Shown one piece after another: positions 34,557-43,039 of a DNA stretch of 64,000 nt (within the stretch, counting starts at the first letter, position 1; the number at the start of each line of letters is the position of its first letter). The translations under genes and the position numbers were made by a program. A model generated the notes under the pieces. The model was not told where the DNA came from. It made no database searches and saw only the letters and a list, made by a program, of their open reading frames with translations. The DNA comes from Bacteroidota bacterium. Lineage in GTDB: Bacteria > Bacteroidota > Bacteroidia > Palsa-965. Location of the stretch: the NCBI GenBank assembly GCA_020402865.1, contig JADBYT010000009.1:1-64000 (forward strand), given 5' to 3'.

Positions 34557-35129
34557 CTACTGATTCTCCAACAACCAACTATGAAATTTATCCCGACTCA
34601 AATCTCCCGTATAAGTAGAAATTACCTTCCCGTTTCCATCTAAAAGTGCAAATACCGGATTATGCCCACTGTGCGTAAGTTCAATTTGAAAACCGCTGTA
34701 ATACTCTCCTGTCCAAACAAAATTTCGTTTGTTAGCAGACAATGCAGCTCTTTTCGAATCAGACAACCTTATTCTTTCATCCACAAATAAATTTTCGAAA
34801 ATAAAATTTGTCTGAATAAGCGATTTTATACTATCACTAAAAAGTATTTTATTCTCAAAATCCCGGCAATTGACACAGGCTAAACTATTAAAGCATATTA
34901 CTGTTTTCTTATGACTATTTTTTCCTCTAAGAATGGCATCGTCTATCTCAAAACCGGTTTGATAATTTCTATAGTACTTACGATATAATGAATCATTTTG
35001 ACACAGTGAATCGACAGTTCGGGAGCGATGATGATGACTAACACTACTATTTGTACATCCCAATAAATAACAAACGAAAATAGTTACGAAAGGGGCAATC
35101 AATTTATTGAGCGTGTTATTTAGTTTCAT
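34557..35129 (-). CDS. Thioredoxin-fold lipoprotein with CxxC
   Basis: This 190-residue protein has a lipobox (VCYLLGCTNSS, Cys near 25). A thioredoxin-like domain carries the redox motif CVNC (KTVICFNSLACVNCRDFENK) and a later cis-Pro-type strand (HNPVFALLDGNGKVISTYTG). It is similar in outline to thiol-disulfide or DsbD-gamma-type lipoproteins facing the periplasm. Partner and substrate are unknown. It is AT-rich like the gene at 34008 and reads toward it. Confidence 0.8.
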   Translation of the reverse strand: MKLNNTLNKLIAPFVTIFVCYLLGCTNSSVSHHHRSRTVDSLCQNDSLYRKYYRNYQTGFEIDDAILRGKNSHKKTVICFNSLACVNCRDFENKILFSDSIKSLIQTNFIFENLFVDERIRLSDSKRAALSANKRNFVWTGEYYSGFQIELTHSGHNPVFALLDGNGKVISTYTGDLSRDKFHSWLLENQ

Positions 35130-35260
35130 TGGGAGTTATATCTCTAACCAATAAATATCGTGAATCTACCCTTACTTCGACTTTCAAAATCAAAACAATC
35201 TCATCCTGCTTATCTTATGAAATTTCCTATATTCGGTTTACCAAAACCGGAAATCCATTT

Positions 35261-36310
35261 ATGAGGCACTACTTACTACTGGCTGCAACGCTGCTCGTTT
35301 TCAGCACCGGGGCGATTGCGCAAACCGATACGGTAAAGGCCACTACCCTGCCGCCGGCTCAGGAAGCCGAGAAGTTTTACAACAGCGGCACCACCAAATT
35401 CAACAGCAGGCAGTACACCGAGGCCATTGCCGATTTTAACAAGGCCATTGAGCTGCGGGCCGATTTTGAGCAGGCGTATTACAACCGTGCCCTTTCGCGC
35501 ATGGAGCTTACGCTGGTGAACGGTGCGCTTGACGATTTTTCGAAGTGTATTGAGCTGAATGCCGGCAACGACAATGCCTGGTACGGGCGCGGCATGGCGC
35601 GGCTTTCGATGGGCGATAAAAAGAGCGCGCTGGTTGATTTTTCGAAAGCCACTACGCTCAATCCGCAAAACGACAAGGCCTGGCACCAGAAAGGCGTGCT
35701 GCTGTTTGAAGAAGGCGATTACAAAACGGCCCTGAGCGATTTTGACAAAGCCCTGCAGCTGAACACCAAAGATGCCTACTACTGGAACGACCGTGGCAGC
35801 TGCAAACGGCAGCTGAACGACTTAGACGGGGCGCTGGCCGATTATCAGCAGGCCAACCGCGTAAATCCGGGCCTGTACTTTGTACACAACAACCTGGGCA
35901 GCGTGCGCCGTATGAAAGGCGATCTGAAAGGCGCCGTGGAAGCCTACACCGTGGCCGTGAACCTGAAAACCGATTACTACGTGGCTTACAACAACCGTGG
36001 ACGCGCCAAGTTTGAACTGGGCGACTATGCCGGTGCCATTTCCGATTTCAACCGCGCCATACAGCTCAAAAACGATTATGCCTTTGCCTACGTAAACCGC
36101 TCGGCGGTGCGCTACAGGCAGCGCGATTACAAAGGCGCAGTGGAAGACTGCAACAAAGCCATTCAGCTGAACGACAGCTACGCCGAAGCCTACCTGAACC
36201 GCGGCATTGCCAAAGAAATGCTGCGCGATGCCACCGCCTGCAGCGATTTTAAACAGGCCGCCGCGCTGGGTTCGGAACAAGCCAAACAATATCTCAACGA
36301 TTGCGAATAA
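35261..36310 (+). CDS. Periplasmic tetratricopeptide-repeat protein
   Basis: This 349-residue protein has a signal peptide (MRHYLLLAATLLVFSTGAIAQ). It is then built of about eight consecutive TPR units of 34 residues: KFNSRQYTEAIADFNKAIEL, ALDDFSKCIELNAGNDNAWY, DYKTALSDFDKALQLNTKDA and so on to DYKGAVEDCNKAIQLNDSYA. It is a protein-binding scaffold. It lies 12 bases before the PorE-like OmpA gene, so both are probably one operon and may form an envelope complex. The ATG at 35261 opens the signal peptide. Confidence 0.88.
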   Translation: MRHYLLLAATLLVFSTGAIAQTDTVKATTLPPAQEAEKFYNSGTTKFNSRQYTEAIADFNKAIELRADFEQAYYNRALSRMELTLVNGALDDFSKCIELNAGNDNAWYGRGMARLSMGDKKSALVDFSKATTLNPQNDKAWHQKGVLLFEEGDYKTALSDFDKALQLNTKDAYYWNDRGSCKRQLNDLDGALADYQQANRVNPGLYFVHNNLGSVRRMKGDLKGAVEAYTVAVNLKTDYYVAYNNRGRAKFELGDYAGAISDFNRAIQLKNDYAFAYVNRSAVRYRQRDYKGAVEDCNKAIQLNDSYAEAYLNRGIAKEMLRDATACSDFKQAAALGSEQAKQYLNDCE

Positions 36311-36315
36311 GGAGG
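36311..36315 (+). promoter_or_regulatory. Shine-Dalgarno sequence deciding a start
   Basis: GGAGG lies seven bases before the ATG at 36323 but only one base before the ATG at 36317, so the downstream ATG is favoured. It is one of very few such sites in this window. Confidence 0.6.
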
Positions 36316-36322
36316 CATGTGT

Positions 36323-38467
36323 ATGAAAAAGATACTGACTATTGTGGCTGCCGTGTGCATGCCGGTGCTTGTGTTTTCGCAGGATGTGTCGTTTGACGAA
36401 AAGAACTTTCCGGGAAAAGACAAAAAGGAAATTAAAGAAGCCCGCCGCAATTTCGACGACGGCAACAGCGTGTTTGAGCAGGCCATGGCCGTTCAAAACA
36501 GCGTGCTGAAACGCTTTGTGTCCGAAAACCACTATTACCCCAACGGCATAAACGAACTGGCCGGCGCGGGTGCCGAAGGTTTTATCATGGCGCGCGATGC
36601 CTATCTGAAAGCCAATGCGTTTAATCCGAACAATGCGCAGCTGAATTTTCGGCTGGGTGTATGTTATTACAATATTCCCAAACAAAAAATGATGGCGCTG
36701 GCCTATCTCGAAAAAGCGCAGAAGCTGAATCCGAATGTGGATGCCGATTTGCAATACTACCTCGGACGCGCCTATCATTTAACGGCGCAGTGGGACAAAG
36801 CCATTACCGCTTACCGCGCCTGGCAGCAGCCGCTCAACGCAAAGCCTACCGATAACCGCGACAAAATTGCCGATGCCAACCGTAAAATAGGCGAATGCCT
36901 GAACGGCAAGGAATACGAGAAAAATCCGGTGCGCGTGTTTATCGACAACCTCGGAAATGCGGTAAACAGCAGCGATGCGGAATATACACCCATCATTACC
37001 GCCGACGAAGCAACCATGATTTTCACTTCGCGCCGTCCCGGCACCACCGGCGGCAAGCGCGATGAAGACAATCAGTATTTCGAAGACCTTTACCTCACCA
37101 CATGGACCAGCAGCGGCTGGAGCACGCCGGTAAACATGGGCAAACCGGTAAACAGCGAAGACCACGACGCCACCGCAGGCCTCTCGCCCGACGGGCAGCG
37201 CATGTACATTTACCGTCCGCGCAACGGCGGCGATTTGTACGAAAGCATCCTTACGGGCACACTTTGGTCGGAGCCGGAGCGGATGAACAAAAACATCAAT
37301 TCCGAAGGGCACGAATCGTCGGTGTCGGTTTCTTTCGACGGAAAAAAACTTTACTTCGTAAGCGACCGCGAGGGCACGCTGGGCAACCGCGACATCTGGG
37401 TTTCGACCATGGATGCCAAAGGGCGCTGGGGCGAGTCGCAGAACCTCGGACCGGGCATAAACACCATGTACGGCGAAGAAGGTGTGTTTATGCATCCCGA
37501 CGGAAAAACGATGTATTTCAGTTCGCAGGGCCACAAAAGCATGGGTGGCTACGATATTTTTAAATGCGAATGGAAAGACGGAAAATGGAGCGAGCCCGAA
37601 AACCTCGGCTGGCCCATTAACGGCCCCGACGATGATGTGTTTTTTGTAGTATCGGGCAATGGCCGGCGCGGCTATTTCTCATCGAACAAAGCCGACGGAC
37701 TGGGCGAAAAAGACATTTACAAAATTACGTTCCTCGGTCCCGAAAAGCCGCTGGCACTCAGCAGCGAAGACAACCTGATTGCAGGTAACAATGTGCCGGT
37801 GAAAACCATTACAGCCGCGCAGCAGGTAGAAATAAAAACCGCGCAGCTTACCCTGCTCAAAGGCACCATAACCGATGCCATGACGCAGAAGCCCGTGGGC
37901 GCTACCATTGAACTGGTTGACAACGAGCGGCAGCAGGTAATTGCTACGTTTCCGGTAAACAGTTCCACCGGAAAGTACCTCGTATCGCTGCCCTCAGGTA
38001 AAAACTACGGCATAGCGGTGAAGGCCGAAGGCTATTTGTTTCACTCCGAAAACTTCGACATTCCGGCCATAGCCAGCTATCAGGAAGTGCAGAAAGACAT
38101 AGCCCTGAAGCCGGTGGCCGTGGGCAGTGCCATTGTGCTGCGCAATGTGTTTTTTGATGTGGGCAAAGCCACGCTCCGCCCCGAATCGTTTACTGAGCTT
38201 GACCGCTTAGTGGCGCTGCTGAACGATGTGCCCACCATGCGCATTGAGGTTTCGGGGCATACCGACAACCGGGGCTCGGCCGAGATGAACAAAAAACTCT
38301 CGCAGGACCGCGCGAAAGCCGTGGCCGATTACCTCATCAGCAAAGGCATAAAAGCCGAGCGCATTGTGTGGGCCGGCTATGGTTTTGATCAGCCCATGGC
38401 ATCGAATGACACCGAGGCCAACCGCCAGCTGAACCGCCGCACGGAGTTTAAGATTCTGAGCCGGTAA
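36323..38467 (+). CDS. PorE-like OmpA-family protein (TPR, beta-propeller, CRD, OmpA)
   Basis: This 714-residue protein has a signal peptide (MKKILTIVAAVCMPVLVFSQ) and the four-part order known for the T9SS protein PorE. TPR-like helices (about 25-195) come first. WD40/PD40 propeller blades follow (about 210-480: ATMIFTSRRPG, LSPDGQRMYIYRPRNGGDLY, SFDGKKLYFVSDREG, HPDGKTMYFSSQGH). A carboxypeptidase-regulatory-like domain comes next (about 515-590). An OmpA peptidoglycan-binding domain ends it (about 600-714: VFFDVGKATLRPES, SGHTDNRGSAEMNKKLSQDR). Unlike classic PorE it shows no lipobox Cys. Bacteroidota carry several such paralogues, so assignment to PorE itself is tentative. The upstream TPR gene is coupled. 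Confidence 0.85.
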   Translation: MKKILTIVAAVCMPVLVFSQDVSFDEKNFPGKDKKEIKEARRNFDDGNSVFEQAMAVQNSVLKRFVSENHYYPNGINELAGAGAEGFIMARDAYLKANAFNPNNAQLNFRLGVCYYNIPKQKMMALAYLEKAQKLNPNVDADLQYYLGRAYHLTAQWDKAITAYRAWQQPLNAKPTDNRDKIADANRKIGECLNGKEYEKNPVRVFIDNLGNAVNSSDAEYTPIITADEATMIFTSRRPGTTGGKRDEDNQYFEDLYLTTWTSSGWSTPVNMGKPVNSEDHDATAGLSPDGQRMYIYRPRNGGDLYESILTGTLWSEPERMNKNINSEGHESSVSVSFDGKKLYFVSDREGTLGNRDIWVSTMDAKGRWGESQNLGPGINTMYGEEGVFMHPDGKTMYFSSQGHKSMGGYDIFKCEWKDGKWSEPENLGWPINGPDDDVFFVVSGNGRRGYFSSNKADGLGEKDIYKITFLGPEKPLALSSEDNLIAGNNVPVKTITAAQQVEIKTAQLTLLKGTITDAMTQKPVGATIELVDNERQQVIATFPVNSSTGKYLVSLPSGKNYGIAVKAEGYLFHSENFDIPAIASYQEVQKDIALKPVAVGSAIVLRNVFFDVGKATLRPESFTELDRLVALLNDVPTMRIEVSGHTDNRGSAEMNKKLSQDRAKAVADYLISKGIKAERIVWAGYGFDQPMASNDTEANRQLNRRTEFKILSR

Positions 38468-38519
38468 CACACGCAAAAATCCGTACCTTTAACAATTGCA
38501 AAAGCTATTGTGTAAAGGA

Positions 38520-39797
38520 ATGAAACGTTTGCATCGCTTACTCATTTTACTTGTGTGTTTCAGCGGATTGATGATTCCGCTGCGTGCCGCTTACATACTC
38601 ATCCCGATGGATGAAACACAGCGCAACCACCTCAAAGCCTACGGCATTACCTACTGGGTGCTCGAAAAAGGCATAGAGGCACAGTGGCTGCTCAACTACC
38701 GCTACGGCAGTTTCCTGTTCAAATACGATAAGGCTTTTGAAAACGAATGCCTTGTGCGCGGCGTGTCGTTTGAAGTAATTCCCGATGCCAAGACAAACGC
38801 CATACTGGCCGAAATTGCCAACCCGGAAGTAAACATGGATGCGGTGAAACTTGAAAAGCCGCCCAAAATTGCCGTGTACACACCCGGCGGCAAACAGCCG
38901 TGGGACGATGCCGTGACACTGGTGCTTACCTACGCCGAAATTCCGTACGAAAAAGTGTATGACGAAGAAGTAATGCTGGGCAAGCTGCCGCTTTACGACT
39001 GGCTGCACCTGCATCACGAAGATTTTACCGGGCAGTATGGCCGTTTCTGGGCCGGTTTTGCCAATGCACCGTGGTACCGGGCCGAAGTGGCCGATAACGA
39101 AGCCACGGCACAGAAACTGGGCTTCCAGAAAGTATCGCAGCTTAAGCTGGCGGTGGCGCATAAAATACGCGAGTTTGTGGGCAACGGCGGCTTTCTGTTT
39201 GCCATGTGCTCGGCCACCGATTCTTATGACATTGCCCTTGCGGCCGAGGGCGTGGATATTTGCGAAAGCATGTTTGACGGCGACCCGGCCGATCCGGGAA
39301 TGAACAACAAAATGGATTTCTCGAAGTGCTTCGCCTTCCAGAATTTCGTGCTCAAAACCAATCCGCGCGAATACGAATTTTCGGATGTGGACACCTACTT
39401 CACCCGCGAAATGCGCGGACTGAATGAAGACAATGATTATTTTACACTGTTTGATTTTTCGGCCAAATGGGATCCGGTGCCCACCATGCTTTGCCAGAAC
39501 CATAAAAACATGGTGAAAGGATTTTGGGGACAAACCACCGGTTTTGATAAAACGAAAATCAAACCCGGCGTGCTCATTATGGGCGAAAACAAAGCCATTA
39601 ACGAAGCCCGCTACATACATGGCGAGTATATGAAAGGCATGTGGACGTTTTACGGCGGCCACGATCCGGAAGATTACCGCCATAAGGTAGAAGAACCGCC
39701 CACAGAACTTGAACTCTATCCCACATCGGCGGGCTATCGTTTAATTCTTAACAATATTCTGTTTCCCGCCGCACGAAAAAAGCACCAGAAAACCTGA
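38520..39797 (+). CDS. Conserved exported protein (homologues often labelled asparagine synthetase B)
   Basis: This 425-residue protein has a signal-like N-terminus (MKRLHRLLILLVCFSGLMIP). Conserved segments include AYILIPMDETQRNHLKAYGI, KIAVYTPGGKQPWDDAVTLV, WLHLHHEDFTGQYGRFWAGF, FAMCSATDSYDIALAAEGVD and MKGMWTFYGGHDPEDYRH. I recall close Bacteroidota homologues carrying the name asparagine synthetase B. But no N-terminal nucleophile Cys, SGGxDS PP-loop or glutaminase domain is visible, and it appears exported, so that name is doubtful. The HxHHExF and GGHDPED strings hint at a glutamine-amidotransferase-like or metal-dependent fold. The ATG at 38520 follows a TACCTTTA box (38484). Confidence 0.75.
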   Translation: MKRLHRLLILLVCFSGLMIPLRAAYILIPMDETQRNHLKAYGITYWVLEKGIEAQWLLNYRYGSFLFKYDKAFENECLVRGVSFEVIPDAKTNAILAEIANPEVNMDAVKLEKPPKIAVYTPGGKQPWDDAVTLVLTYAEIPYEKVYDEEVMLGKLPLYDWLHLHHEDFTGQYGRFWAGFANAPWYRAEVADNEATAQKLGFQKVSQLKLAVAHKIREFVGNGGFLFAMCSATDSYDIALAAEGVDICESMFDGDPADPGMNNKMDFSKCFAFQNFVLKTNPREYEFSDVDTYFTREMRGLNEDNDYFTLFDFSAKWDPVPTMLCQNHKNMVKGFWGQTTGFDKTKIKPGVLIMGENKAINEARYIHGEYMKGMWTFYGGHDPEDYRHKVEEPPTELELYPTSAGYRLILNNILFPAARKKHQKT

Positions 39798-39851
39798 CCA
39801 ACGCTGCGATAAACAGAACGTTCAAACTACACACCAACTTACATTACATCA

Positions 39852-41012
39852 ATGAAATCAATTCAGTTTCTGATTGGCGCGGCGGCGGCCTCGCTTTTTG
39901 CATTTCCGCTTTCGGCACAGGAGAAAAAAAATAAACCCGAAAGCACACTGAAATTTACCGTGGTGAAAGAAGCAAAAGCCACAAGTGTAAAAGATCAGTA
40001 CCACTCAAGCACCTGCTGGATTTTCTCTACACAATCGTTTCTCGAATCGGAGTTTATGCGCATGGGTAAAGGCGAAACGGATCTTTCGGAAATGTGGCTG
40101 GTGCGTTGCGGATATATTGAGAAAGCGAAAAAGTACATGCGCATGATGGGCAAAACAAACTTTGCTCCGGGTGGCGAACCGCATGATGTGATAAACCTTG
40201 CTGCGCAATACGGACTGATGCCGCAAAGTGCTTACGCCGGTATGCCTGCCGGTGAAAGCAAAGTGAAACACGGCGAAATGGACAATGTGCTCAAAGCCAT
40301 TCTTGATGCCCAGCTGCGACTTGAAGAAAAGCAACTTAATCCGAACTGGCTTGCCGCATTTACAGCTGTGCTGGACGCCTACCTCGGTGCGCCTCCTGTT
40401 ACCTTTGAGGTGAACGGTAAGAAAATGAATTCAAAAGAGTATGCAGCTTCGCTGGGTTTCAATGCAGCTGATTATGTAGGGCTTACTTCATTTACGCACC
40501 AGCCTTTTTACAAACCGTTTGTACTGGAAATTCCCGACAACTGGTCGTGGGGCATGTTTCAGAATGTGCCGCTCAACGAGTTCAGCGCCATTACCGACAA
40601 TGCGCTGATGAATGGTTATACGGTTGCCTGGGGCGCAGATGTATCTGAATCGTATTTCTCGCACCGAAGTGGTATGGCCATTGTGCCGGAAAAAAGCATG
40701 GACGATATGCGCAAAGGCGAAAGAGATTCGCTCTGGCTGGCTCCGTGCAAGGAAAAAACAATCACCCAGCTCATGCGTCAGGAAGCATTCGACAACCTGA
40801 GTACGCAAGACGACCACGGCATGCAACTCACCGGCATTTCAACAGACCAGACCGGGAAACGCTACTACATGGTAAAAAACTCATGGGGCACCAGCAATGA
40901 ACTTGGCGGCTATTTTTATTGCTCGGAAGCATATTTCCAATACAAAACAGTAAGCATCCTCGTACACAAAAGCGCAATTCCGAAAGAGATTGCGAAGAAG
41001 ATAGGTTTGTAA
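39852..41012 (+). CDS. C1-family cysteine peptidase (aminopeptidase C / bleomycin-hydrolase type), exported
   Basis: This 386-residue protein has a signal peptide (LIGAAAASLFAFPLSAQ), then the papain-fold catalytic set. Oxyanion Gln49 and nucleophile Cys55 lie in VKDQYHSSTCWIFSTQSFLE, the general base His is in DDHGMQLTG, and Asn is in MVKNSWGTSNELGGYFY. The VRCGYIEKAKKYMRMMG segment and overall length match bleomycin-hydrolase-like C1 enzymes of Bacteroidota. Export means it acts on peptides in the periplasm or outside. It sits between an unknown exported protein and a small cytoplasmic protein on the same strand. Confidence 0.9.
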   Translation: MKSIQFLIGAAAASLFAFPLSAQEKKNKPESTLKFTVVKEAKATSVKDQYHSSTCWIFSTQSFLESEFMRMGKGETDLSEMWLVRCGYIEKAKKYMRMMGKTNFAPGGEPHDVINLAAQYGLMPQSAYAGMPAGESKVKHGEMDNVLKAILDAQLRLEEKQLNPNWLAAFTAVLDAYLGAPPVTFEVNGKKMNSKEYAASLGFNAADYVGLTSFTHQPFYKPFVLEIPDNWSWGMFQNVPLNEFSAITDNALMNGYTVAWGADVSESYFSHRSGMAIVPEKSMDDMRKGERDSLWLAPCKEKTITQLMRQEAFDNLSTQDDHGMQLTGISTDQTGKRYYMVKNSWGTSNELGGYFYCSEAYFQYKTVSILVHKSAIPKEIAKKIGL

Positions 41013-41022
41013 TTTCCACAAC

Positions 41023-41487
41023 ATGAGCAATTATTTTAGTTGGGACGATCTGAAGCAGTTGAAGGCTGTGGAAGGACATACACTGAACCGGGTGATTTAT
41101 CACTACTGGCAGAACGTGGCCAAACCGGGCGAGGCTTTTGAGTTTTTAGACAAACTCGAACTCGAATTTTCGGAAGGGAAAAAACTCATCATCGGCACCT
41201 CCGAAGAAACGGAAGCGGCGCTGGCATTGGCCATGGACTTTGATGCCGAAAAGCAGCATTTCCTTTTGCTTCACGAGTTTGGCGGCAAGCTGGGCATGCG
41301 CTCAGCCGATCTTTCGCAAAACGACCTTTGGACACCTGTACTTCACCACACACTGATAAGCTGCGACCTTGTGAAAGAAGGTGAATCATACCGCACAGAC
41401 GCTGTGCTCCTCAATTTCGGCGAAGAAAAATTAGAAGTGCGCCCCAACGTAGAAGGCCTGCTGGTAGAGCCTTTTGAAGACATTTAA
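41023..41487 (+). CDS. Small cytoplasmic protein of unknown function
   Basis: This 154-residue protein has no signal or membrane helix. The motifs seen are FSWDDLKQLKAVEGHTLNRV, YHYWQNVAKPGEAFEFLDKL and beta-rich FEDEKLxxTSEETEAALAL-like stretches ending EVRPNVEGLLVEPFEDI. I do not recognise the family. It starts ten bases after the C1 peptidase gene, so it may be co-transcribed. Confidence 0.65.
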   Translation: MSNYFSWDDLKQLKAVEGHTLNRVIYHYWQNVAKPGEAFEFLDKLELEFSEGKKLIIGTSEETEAALALAMDFDAEKQHFLLLHEFGGKLGMRSADLSQNDLWTPVLHHTLISCDLVKEGESYRTDAVLLNFGEEKLEVRPNVEGLLVEPFEDI

Positions 41488-41541
41488 AAACCCTGTCATT
41501 TCTTCCTGCACCGGTTGTGGGAAAGAAATGACAGGGTTTTT
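41486..41541. terminator. Long bidirectional terminator
   Basis: AAAAACCCTGTCATTTCTT (41486-41504) pairs with AAGAAATGACAGGGTTTTT (41523-41541). It lies between the converging genes ending at 41487 and 41592. Confidence 0.92.
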
Positions 41542-41591
41542 ATGTTGCCGTTATTGCGAATCTATGCTGTAGCGGCAAAAATGAAATACAA

Positions 41592-42488
41592 TTACTCGCT
41601 TACACGAATTACCCCTTCGCGCGGTTTGCGGGCATTTTCGGTTGAACCGTTTCCATAGCGCCAGCCCAGCACAATGCCTCCGCGAAGCATGGCACGATAA
41701 CCGCTCACATCATCGAGGCCGGTTACCTGTGTGCCAAGCGAACAAAAGAGTGATACATTCAGATTCTGACTGGGCTGAATAAGCACACCATTTACCACAC
41801 CCACTGATGAAAACCACGTGCGGGTGAGTTCACCCGCGCCGGGCTGCGGAAAGGGCCCAAAAATGGGACGCGTATAATTCACCTGTCCGTATTCCCATGT
41901 AAGCCCTACAAAATAGCTTGAGAAATTCTGACCCGAGGGATAATAGCGAAGATCGAATCCGGAGCTGAATACTTTGTTCCGGTTGTAATAATAGAAATCC
42001 GGATAGCCGATATTGTCGGGCTGCAAACCGCTTAGTCCGCTCAATCCGAACGAAAGCGGGAAACGCAGCGAAACATTGTCTTTAAATACATTGACTTCGT
42101 AGCTTAACGAGATAATGCCGGGAAGCAGATCAGTAACATTAAGTCCGATCAGGTGTTTCCGCTTGAAGCCATTACTGTCGGGCAACATGTTACGGGTAGA
42201 AGGTGCGCGTGATGAACTGCTGGAAGCAGGGCGCTGAGACTGTGATTTAGGCGCTACAAACACATCGCTGTGCCCGTCGGCATAAACCACTTTGCGCACT
42301 TCAGCAGTTTTAATTACATATACAGGGCCGCTTCCGTTATCGCCTTTTTTATACTTGATTTCCGAAGCCGAAACTTCGGTTACCTGAATGATCATCTTCT
42401 CGCCGTTGGTGCGATAAAGCGTATCCTGTGCCTTTGCAATAAATGATGTACACAGTACAAATAGTGTGAGCAAAAATTTGAATTTCAT
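41592..42488 (-). CDS. Outer-membrane beta-barrel-type exported protein
   Basis: This 298-residue protein has a signal peptide (MKFKFLLTLFVLCTSFIAKAQ). A short N-terminal beta domain (about 22-80: DTLYRTNGEKMIIQVTEVSA, YVIKTAEVRKVVYADGHSDV) is common in Bacteroidota envelope proteins. A Ser-rich linker (SSSSSRAPS) follows, then a beta-barrel-like stretch (VTDLLPGIISLSYEVNVF; SFGLSGLSGLQPD; LRYYPSGQNFSSYFVGLTWE; GIVLGWRYG). A structural or transport role in the outer membrane is inference. It converges with the gene at 41023. Confidence 0.75.
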   Translation of the reverse strand: MKFKFLLTLFVLCTSFIAKAQDTLYRTNGEKMIIQVTEVSASEIKYKKGDNGSGPVYVIKTAEVRKVVYADGHSDVFVAPKSQSQRPASSSSSRAPSTRNMLPDSNGFKRKHLIGLNVTDLLPGIISLSYEVNVFKDNVSLRFPLSFGLSGLSGLQPDNIGYPDFYYYNRNKVFSSGFDLRYYPSGQNFSSYFVGLTWEYGQVNYTRPIFGPFPQPGAGELTRTWFSSVGVVNGVLIQPSQNLNVSLFCSLGTQVTGLDDVSGYRAMLRGGIVLGWRYGNGSTENARKPREGVIRVSE

Positions 42489-42605
42489 AACTTATGCTTG
42501 TTAATGAATAAGACGTGTAATGTGTTAAAAGTTGCTTCCCAAATATAGGTAAATGTATTCGTGTTATATTTATGAGAGATGTTAGTATTTTCCGCACTTT
42601 CAATA

Positions 42606-42719
42606 ATGCTCGATGCACTTAGCGGCGAATTGGTACTGAGTGCCTTTCTGCTGCTTTGCGCAATGGTAGCGCTGATTACGTTTTTAGTAATGTGGATCAT
42701 TCGTAAACGCAGGAAATAA
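42606..42719 (+). CDS. 37-residue single-helix membrane microprotein
   Basis: MLDALSGELVLSAFLLLCAM starts a 37-residue protein with one membrane helix (about 9-31) and a basic RKRRK tail, so the C-terminus faces the cytoplasm. The gene was below the size threshold of the ORF list. Its stop overlaps the next start (TAATG at 42717-42721), which supports it being real and translationally coupled. Function is unknown. It may be a small subunit or regulator of the membrane proteins encoded after it. Confidence 0.65.
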   Translation: MLDALSGELVLSAFLLLCAMVALITFLVMWIIRKRRK

Positions 42720-43039
42720 TGCCGTTCTGGGGTGCTTTTGTCTTTACTGTGTTTAGTGAGTGGCTGCTGTTCAGCGGCTTTTCGCGGTATGCGCTGAAGC
42801 TTACGCTCTTTTTTATCGTGCTCCTAAATTTAGTAACCTGGCCGGTAATAAACTGGCTTTATGCCACCACGGCTATTCCGCTCTGGCAGCTGGAAACGGG
42901 TGTGTGGCTGGTGGAATCTGTAATCATAACCATACACTGGCAATGGCCGCTTTGGCGGGGAGCCGTTGCTGCACTGCTTATCAACGCCGGAAGCTGGGGC
43001 ATTGGCAGTGTGCTTGAACACGTTTTTTTCGGCCAATGA
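42719..43039 (+). CDS. Small membrane protein in a coupled operon
   Basis: This 106-residue protein has three hydrophobic segments (about 1-20, FWGAFVFTVFSEWLLFSGF; 26-48, LKLTLFFIVLLNLVTWPVIN; and 80-101, RGAVAALLINAGSWGIGSVL) and Trp-rich loops. No named family was recognised. The start overlaps the microprotein stop and the stop overlaps the MFS start (ATGA), so all three genes should be translated from one message. Confidence 0.7.
   Translation: MPFWGAFVFTVFSEWLLFSGFSRYALKLTLFFIVLLNLVTWPVINWLYATTAIPLWQLETGVWLVESVIITIHWQWPLWRGAVAALLINAGSWGIGSVLEHVFFGQ

Noticed and set aside
38547-39683. 378-codon antisense open frame opposite the conserved exported protein
   Set aside because: His/Phe/Gly-rich shadow translation. 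The sense strand shows strong conservation-type motifs.
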